64,000 nt of DNA from Anthopleura xanthogrammica. Lineage: Eukaryota > Cnidaria > Anthozoa > Actiniaria > Actiniidae. This document shows, piece after piece, positions 50,001 to 64,000 of this stretch. The notes under the pieces were generated by a model. The model saw only the letters and a list, made by a program, of their open reading frames with translations. It was not told the origin of the DNA and did not search any database. A program made the position numbers and the translations under genes. The DNA lies in the NCBI GenBank assembly GCA_964019055.1, contig OZ025216.1, positions 9,063,414 to 9,127,413 on the forward strand. The letters are read 5' to 3'. The number at the start of each line of letters is the position of its first letter. Position 1 is the first letter of the stretch.

Positions 50001-50920
50001 AGCACGTGTTTCTACAAAGAGGGTAAGGGTCTCATCTTTGCTTAGTGTGGACTAATCCTCAACATCTTTGGCGTAAAATGTTAAATTAAAAACTATTACC
50101 CTTTTGACAGATGTGTACGCGACCGAACCATGGTCTACTGGTACGACGCATCCAGTAAAGTCCAGCGGTTCTCCATCAGATCGTTCCGATTCGTGTATTC
50201 CAACACCTTTCTGGTGTATCTGCACTGTGAGCTGCTTGTCTGTCACCGTAACACTAACAATTCAAGGTGCGCACAAGGTTGTATCAGCGGCTCCAGAAGA
50301 CGTCGAGAAACTGCTGACATGGACGGCTCCAGGGCGTATGACTTGTCTGCTGGACCACTGAAAGGAGACAAGATCAACGCTAAGAGTAACAATCAAGAAG
50401 GTAAGATCTAAGTCAATGGCTCTAAGCCCAGCCCTCGAGGTCTATTGGTCCAGGTCTATCGACGCCTGTAGGTCAAGCCCCCTAGGTCTGTTGGTCCGGG
50501 TCTATTGGAGTCTGTAGTTCTATCCCTCTAAGCTAGTCCGTTATTCCAGGTCTATCAATGTTTGTTTGTCCAGCCCTTTAGGTCTTTTGGTCCAGGTCTA
50601 TGGAGGTCTATAGTTTTAGACCTCTAGTAGTATGGATCTAAGTGCACGTTAATCAAAGTCCGTTAGTACTTTTGCAGAAAGTCACGATATTTGAACGCTT
50701 GTTTTCGACAGGATCGTTAACGTCCAAGCAGCTCATTGGTGGACTAGGAGCCGTTGGTGGTGTGTTCTTTGTCATCACCATACTCCTCTCGGTCATTGTC
50801 TATCGTAACCGTAGGCGTGGTCAAGACAATAAACCAACCAGCATCGCTCTGGATGTTACTGTCAACTCGTATGAACAGGACAACGTGGACAGTGACGAGA
50901 AGAATGACATTGAACTTTAG
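31983..50920 (+). CDS. gene 3: discoidin(2)-D8C-EGF(8)-ZP transmembrane protein (complete)
   Basis: Spliced model: 31983-32088, 34021-34334, 34610-34751, 37657-37970, 39067-39208, 40602-40973, 41732-41845, 45519-45635, 45753-45869, 46376-46489, 46616-46729, 46988-47104, 47363-47479, 47737-47856, 48331-48542, 48740-48893, 49794-50022, 50111-50400, 50712-50920, giving 1137 residues in frame. Order: signal peptide, two F5/8-type C (discoidin) domains, D8C lacking two Cys, eight EGF, ZP, transmembrane helix, tail. The discoidin domains usually bind glycans or phospholipids. They replace the YRGG ectodomain of the sister genes, although the upstream flank is shared with gene 2. Two introns use GC donors. 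Confidence 0.85.
32089..34020. other. gene 3 intron 1 (1.9 kb)
   Basis: No gene seen. The segment from about 33440 (TTTCGCGATTTTTTCG palindrome, then CATGTCTTGCCAATTTGAAT) recurs at 37070-37656, as part of the duplicated discoidin unit. Confidence 0.6.
34021..34334 (+). CDS. gene 3 exon 2: discoidin domain 1, first part
   Basis: 314 bp, phase 1 to 0. [59 protein letters not shown], the typical F5/8C pattern. Confidence 0.9.
34610..34751 (+). CDS. gene 3 exon 3: discoidin domain 1, second part
   Basis: 142 bp, phase 0 to 1. [26 protein letters not shown]-like [19 protein letters not shown]. The donor is ACAG|GCAAGT, a GC-AG intron. Confidence 0.88.
34893..35355. mobile_element. TTAA-bounded MITE family M5, copy in gene 3
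   Basis: Ends TTAAGGTGACTGACTACTT and AAGTAGTCAGTAACCTTAA. Confidence 0.75.
35542..36787 (+). mobile_element. TIR-bounded element carrying a 163-codon reading frame
   Basis: Ends TTACTCGGGCTTCC and GGAAGCCCGAGTTAA bracket 1.25 kb in the gene 3 intron between the two discoidin domains. Present in only one of the two duplicated discoidin introns. Not a family I recognise. Confidence 0.5.
35680..36171 (+). CDS. unrecognised 163-residue reading frame
   Basis: ATG to TAG inside the TIR-bounded element. Features: LRMKK-like basic N-terminus (CRMKKYLES), a central charged region ([20 protein letters not shown]), acidic EDEANKQ, and a hydrophobic C-terminus ([20 protein letters not shown]) that could span a membrane. 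No catalytic motif seen. It may be a gene of the element, a remnant of a longer gene, or chance. Confidence 0.3.
   Translation: MLISVCFGSSDYKLYGILCRMKKYLESAMPYNTIIPHTNAIAIRGRPTLKDVDPFRNGSVHESYSLKALKSLKRNLLYLSTNLEKTDKTMTSSSTKNYDAEMNFSDVEKNENLLVQNFEDEANKQIAILDNEYTQRSNLKSKYLSLTFLLNILTHLFFYIFIQ
37657..37970 (+). CDS. gene 3 exon 4: discoidin domain 2, first part
   Basis: 314 bp, phase 1 to 0. [59 protein letters not shown]. Nearly identical to exon 2. Confidence 0.9.
38152..38751. mobile_element. TTAA-bounded MITE family M7, nested in an M5 copy
   Basis: 28-bp perfect terminal inverted repeats starting TTAAAGTGCTAGTCTTACG, with TTAA at both outer ends. Sequence on the two sides (CTTTCTT and ATATTTTTAGTTAGTC) joins into the M5 interior as seen at 35075-35105. 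Confidence 0.8.
38752..39044. mobile_element. right part of MITE family M5
   Basis: Matches 35085-35355, ending AAGTAGTCAGTCACCTTAA. Its left end is truncated. Confidence 0.7.
39067..39208 (+). CDS. gene 3 exon 5: discoidin domain 2, second part
   Basis: 142 bp, phase 0 to 1. [40 protein letters not shown]. The donor is again ACAG|GCAAGT. Confidence 0.88.
39348..39545 (+). mobile_element. tRNA-headed SINE family B, best copy
   Basis: GGTGTAGCGGTAAGAGCGC (A-box region), GGGTTCGAGTCCCGCCGG (B box), then CTGTGCTTCGAGGGTTTTCC and a non-tRNA body. Confidence 0.8.
39905..40112. mobile_element. MITE family M6, copy 2
   Basis: Arms GGTTTTCGTATGAGTGGGAA and CCCACTCATAAGAAAACCGC. Confidence 0.7.
40602..40973 (+). 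CDS. gene 3 exon 6: D8C domain missing two cysteines
   Basis: 372 bp, phase 1 to 1. [81 protein letters not shown]. The Cys after ATS and one of the adjacent CC pair are replaced, leaving eight. Confidence 0.9.
41732..41845 (+). CDS. gene 3 exon 7: EGF-like domain 1
   Basis: 114 bp, phase 1 to 1. [35 protein letters not shown]. Confidence 0.9.
41897..41995 (+). pseudogene. dead EGF exon copy
   Basis: CGTAATAATGGCACGTGTG to GGGACACAATGTGAAACAA matches the EGF exon of gene 4 at 63463. The 5' third, with the first Cys, is missing, and the frame does not fit a phase-1 junction. Confidence 0.8.
42165..42580. mobile_element. MITE family M1, copy 2
   Basis: Ends TGGACTACTTCGACGATGCG and ATCGTCGAAGTAGTCCA. 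Interior is inverted relative to 2752-3122. Confidence 0.75.
42581..45518. other. gene 3 long intron before the EGF array
   Basis: No gene seen. The segment 44036-44110 duplicates 40118-40195 (TTATTGTAATCTTAGGGTTT). A MITE lies at 44594-44719. The stretch near 44935 is the conserved pre-EGF intron block shared by all four genes. Confidence 0.6.
44594..44719. mobile_element. short palindromic MITE
   Basis: Ends TTAGGCCCGGTTTTAACGTC and GACCGGGCCTAA. Inner arms CACATGTGCCGAATCTAAT and ATTAGATTCAGCACATGTG. Confidence 0.8.
45519..45635 (+). CDS. gene 3 exon 8: EGF-like domain 2
   Basis: 117 bp, phase 1 to 1. [36 protein letters not shown]. Confidence 0.9.
45753..45869 (+). CDS. gene 3 exon 9: EGF-like domain 3
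   Basis: 117 bp, phase 1 to 1. [36 protein letters not shown]. Confidence 0.9.
46117..46257. mobile_element. palindromic MITE
   Basis: CTTATTGACTGAGT and CCGAACGGGAAAATATTTGG pair with CCAAATATTTTCCCGTTCGG and ACTCAGTCAATAAG. Confidence 0.8.
46376..46489 (+). CDS. gene 3 exon 10: EGF-like domain 4
   Basis: 114 bp, phase 1 to 1. [36 protein letters not shown]. Confidence 0.9.
46616..46729 (+). CDS. gene 3 exon 11: EGF-like domain 5
   Basis: 114 bp, phase 1 to 1. [35 protein letters not shown]. Confidence 0.9.
46753..46889. mobile_element. palindromic MITE M8, copy 1 (intron)
   Basis: CCGGTTGTACGAAGCCTGGA and TACATACAACCGG ends, with TTATCC-rich inner hairpins. A near-identical copy is at 47123-47262. 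Confidence 0.8.
46988..47104 (+). CDS. gene 3 exon 12: EGF-like domain 6
   Basis: 117 bp, phase 1 to 1. [36 protein letters not shown]. Confidence 0.9.
47123..47262. mobile_element. palindromic MITE M8, copy 2 (duplicated with the EGF exon)
   Basis: Same ends and interior as 46753-46889. Confidence 0.8.
47363..47479 (+). CDS. gene 3 exon 13: EGF-like domain 7
   Basis: 117 bp, phase 1 to 1. [36 protein letters not shown]. Confidence 0.9.
47737..47856 (+). CDS. gene 3 exon 14: EGF-like domain 8
   Basis: [34 protein letters not shown]. Two donors are possible in the same phase: GTATAC after 47847 or the stronger GTAAGA after 47856 (used here, 120 bp). More diverged than the other array members. 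Confidence 0.82.
   Translation: MQMPRALVLMEERADTLGILDIVVTVLTATLVEHAKQVY
48137..48294. mobile_element. palindromic MITE just before the ZP exon
   Basis: GACACACGGTGTAACATTG and CAATGTTACACCGTGTGTC arms, ending 36 bp before the exon. Inner arms include GTTGCAGGCAAT and ATTGCCTGCAAT. Confidence 0.85.
48331..48542 (+). CDS. gene 3 exon 15: ZP-N part 1
   Basis: 212 bp, phase 1 to 0. [40 protein letters not shown]. Confidence 0.92.
48740..48893 (+). CDS. gene 3 exon 16: ZP-N part 2
   Basis: 154 bp, phase 0 to 1. [28 protein letters not shown]. Confidence 0.92.
49794..50022 (+). CDS. gene 3 exon 17: ZP-C part 1
   Basis: 229 bp, phase 1 to 2. [38 protein letters not shown]. Confidence 0.92.
50111..50400 (+). 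CDS. gene 3 exon 18: ZP-C part 2 with RRRR site
   Basis: 290 bp, phase 2 to 1. [51 protein letters not shown]. Confidence 0.93.
50415..50632 (+). repeat. intronic ~50-bp minisatellite, gene 3 (about 4 units)
   Basis: Units carry TTGGTCCAGGTCTATCGA, TTGGTCCGGGTCTATTGG, TTATTCCAGGTCTATCAA, TTGGTCCAGGTCTATGGA. Confidence 0.75.
50712..50920 (+). CDS. gene 3 exon 19: transmembrane helix and tail
   Basis: 209 bp to [33 protein letters not shown]. Confidence 0.95.
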
Positions 50921-50958
50921 ACTGTTCGCGTAGTTCCTTTCTCTATAAACACATCTTG

Positions 50959-50964
50959 ATTAAA
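50959..50964 (+). promoter_or_regulatory. putative polyadenylation signal ATTAAA, gene 3
   Basis: Same position relative to the stop and same context as genes 1 and 2. Confidence 0.6.
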
Positions 50965-53263
50965 TAGGCTTGCTTGCTCGTCGTTTTAATTTGTGATTCA
51001 AATATATACGAATAAGAAAAAACGAATCCATGTTTAAGTCTCAAAAAAAGCTTTTTTATAATAATCAAAACCATAATTTCAAATCATCTTAAGATTAGAC
51101 AACCTTTTGTAAGGTTGAGATGTTTGAAGTACAGAATAAACTGTTCAAAAACTCATGAATAATCCATATTAAACCTTTGATCCAATTGGAGCGATCATAT
51201 ACGTCACGTGCATGAACCTTTATACTCAATATAGTCTTCTTCATTAGTATTCAGTTGAACTTCACAAGAACAAGAGACAGAATTATTAATCCAAAATGAT
51301 AATTTTCTTTGTCAGCCTTTGGAAATGTTCTTGTATATCTTTTTATTTTATCGACTCAGTAAAAGACCAAATTATGACATGGTCTTATAAGCTTACGAGA
51401 ACATGTTGTTCAACAACATAAAATAGACCTATCGCTCATTCATGTGCAATTACTAGCTGGAAAAGTTAAATAAATGGCAAATATGTGGTGGAATATGTAT
51501 TCCTTTTTATATTTAATTCAACATGAAATTAAATTATGTACAGAAATATTAAAACCATTGAGAGAAAGTCATCTTTGATTTGCCGATCGGAGGCGAACAA
51601 AATAAGTAAAAATATACGATTGTTCGCTAAAAAAAACACCTGTATTCTTGAAGACTAATTCTTGATCCATAAAAATGTTTATCATATGTCGAAAAGCAAT
51701 GTTTTTTTTTATCTATTTGCGAGGCAAAGTTCGCTTTGAAATCAAGCGGGAACCCTGTGGTGGTACACGCCCGGACGTCGTCGTCGTCGTACGTATGGAC
51801 AAGGCGATGGCGCAATCAAGCCATGACAAATCAACTCGATGGGTTACCATTTTTTCGTAAGCATGGCCATGGTGCTCCGCTATGAATATTTGCAAATTTA
51901 TTGCGAGCAAGAAATGTCAATTGAATTTGTTTCTTATACTCTTCGTAGTATTGAAATAACCAATACCTGAAACTGTGAAAACAAACTACATAGTTTTACT
52001 CTAAAATGTATTTCCATATATAAACTGTTTTTTTGGAAGCGCCACTAGGTTTTTCGCATTTTCCTAACCCCAATAAAATGTACGGAGATTAGATTACAAG
52101 TCAGATTTCTAGGAAAATCAAATCTGATATACAAAATGAACAATTGCCCGTTGACATCAGTCAGACTTCCAAGAAAAAGATTATAAATAAGTTCTATTTG
52201 TGTTTTCGAAACTTAAATATAAGTATTTTTCATAAATATCTTATCAAACCAAGTTACATTTTGAAATTGTTAGTTTTTATTTTCCACAAATGGTTTTAAC
52301 GAAAATTATAAAATAACTTTGATATTACGCGCGCTCTGATTGGTCAAAAAGCCATGTTTTATGAGAGCATAATACATGCTCACGTCATTTTTTTCTCTCT
52401 TGAAAAGTTAGTTATTTTATAAAAGCAATAAAAAACAGTTTTCCGTGTATATTACTCTGATAAAGACACGCGGGATGTGGAGAGAACACGAGGGAAGCGT
52501 AGAAAACCACGACGCGTACTTTTTATTCCTTAATTTCAGTGCTGCGTAGAAACTGCTAAAAATGTATCAGGAGCGGATTTGGACCCCTATACGCGCTACC
52601 TCAAATTGTGCACGGACTTTACAATATTTTGCCATGAAAGTATACATTTTCTAAAAAGCTAAATAAACGTAGTTTTTAAAAATCCATTTAGAATTTCCTG
52701 TTTTGGAACACCAAAAAATAAATAAGTTATTGGGTTCAAAGTGACACTCTATACCGCACTTCGATCCTGATACCTTAGATCTTCTTACAAACCAACACAA
52801 ATGTCACAGCACAAATTTCTTTGATATCAAATGTTTATGAAAATCAATAAAAAATGCGTATTTTCTTTGGATTGTCAATAAATATTTCCTTTAAGGAGGT
52901 TTCTCTGTTTATCAACATACGATGTGCTTGTACTAATCTTCGTTGATTTACCTGAGTATATCTATTTGTGACGCTTTTTACTTTCATTTGGCTGGGTCGA
53001 TGAACCTTGAGGGTAAGGGGGAATAATATGTCCGAAATCGAAAAATGTTTTTTATAAGAATCGTCAATAATTATAATACGTCATTATAGAGGGTACCCCC
53101 CTGATTTCATTATCTATCATCTCGTAATTCAAAGTTTTTGGAATCAAGTTCCTGTTCCAGAACGCGTGTCTTCGATGTGTGGGGCAAAGCGTCTTAGAGA
53201 TTTTTCAAAGTCAAATCACGCGATCCCAATATTTCTTAGCCTCGTCACAGGACAAGCTAAGGC
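50965..53263. other. gene 3 to gene 4 intergenic region
   Basis: No gene seen. It contains the repeat at 52563-52782 (related to 13771-14055). It does not show the promoter block shared by genes 2 and 3, so gene 4 may have a different upstream control region. Confidence 0.5.
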
Positions 53264-63579
<10,316 letters not shown>

Positions 63580-64000
63580 GTTAGTTGTACTAGAATATAT
63601 GCATGAATGTATATATGAAGCACGTGTTACCCAGACAAACATTGGTATACTAACCGGGAAGTGGATGTTGGATGTGGATGTTGGATGACAAAATAGTTGG
63701 CCATTGCTTTAAGCCTCTCTTTCTCTAAGTGCCTGAATTTTACGTCAATTTTTTTGTCTCATTCTCCTCCCCGTGTCTCGTAACTGATCGAACAGTTGCT
63801 CCCAGTGGTACTACATGTACACTTGTGAAAACTATGAAGAGTATTTTTTTCTGTACTTACTTGGATACCTTGGGGTATAGTTTTTTTGTGTCATCCCTCA
63901 CTTCGAAAATAATATTCTATAATTTGTTTTTCTGAATCCTTGAATCGACTGATATCATTTTTATGGATAACGAGCTCGAGTTCTTTCGAGGGAAAGTATT

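Noticed and set aside
51627..51910. Short overlapping frames between genes 3 and 4
   Set aside because: Short, on both strands, no recognisable domain or promoter context.

Overview
The window is animal nuclear DNA, most likely from an anthozoan cnidarian such as a stony coral or a close relative. It is AT-rich and has spliced genes with GT-AG introns, tRNA-headed SINEs, CR1/Jockey-type LINE fragments and many palindromic MITEs. The encoded domains (YRGGTISY ectodomain, uromodulin-like D8C, SRCR, discoidin, EGF, zona pellucida) are typical of large cnidarian cell-surface families. The species call is inference; no search was possible.

The window holds a head-to-tail cluster of four paralogous type I membrane-protein genes, all on the + strand. 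Gene 1 (1371-14795) is cut at its 5' end by the window edge. Gene 2 (18623-29628) and gene 3 (31983-50920) are complete. Gene 4 (53264-63579) is cut at its 3' end. My spliced models stay in frame throughout: about 957 codons for gene 1, 875 residues for gene 2, 1137 residues for gene 3 and 577 codons for gene 4.

The three genes whose 3' ends are visible finish with the same five exons: ZP-N (two), ZP-C (two, with an RRRR furin-type site), then a transmembrane and acidic cytoplasmic exon. The N-terminal modules differ. Gene 1 has YRGG domain, Thr-rich linker, SRCR, D8C, EGF, an unrecognised two-exon domain, EGF. Gene 2 has YRGG, D8C, three EGF. Gene 3 has two discoidin domains, D8C, eight EGF. 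Gene 4 has YRGG, D8C, EGF, a broken EGF, SRCR, EGF. Almost every module border is a phase-1 intron, so modules can be swapped, lost or multiplied without a frameshift. The proteins are expected to be secreted to the surface, polymerise through the ZP module, and vary in their ligand-facing heads.

The most unusual feature is a 65-66 bp minisatellite in genes 1, 2 and 4 at the end of the third YRGG-domain exon. Each unit repeats the last ~54 coding bases of the exon plus its GTAAG splice donor. Gene 2 therefore has 12 consecutive copies of the same 5' splice site. In genes 2 and 4 the second donor would add exactly 22 residues in frame.

Introns and intergenic regions are packed with repeats: a frameshifted LINE (5736-9125, minus), two older reverse-transcriptase relics, two SINE families, several TTAA-bounded MITE families (one nested in another), several long foldback elements, and poly-G tracts. 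The flanks upstream of genes 2 and 3 are recognisable duplicates, although the two genes have unrelated N-terminal domains.
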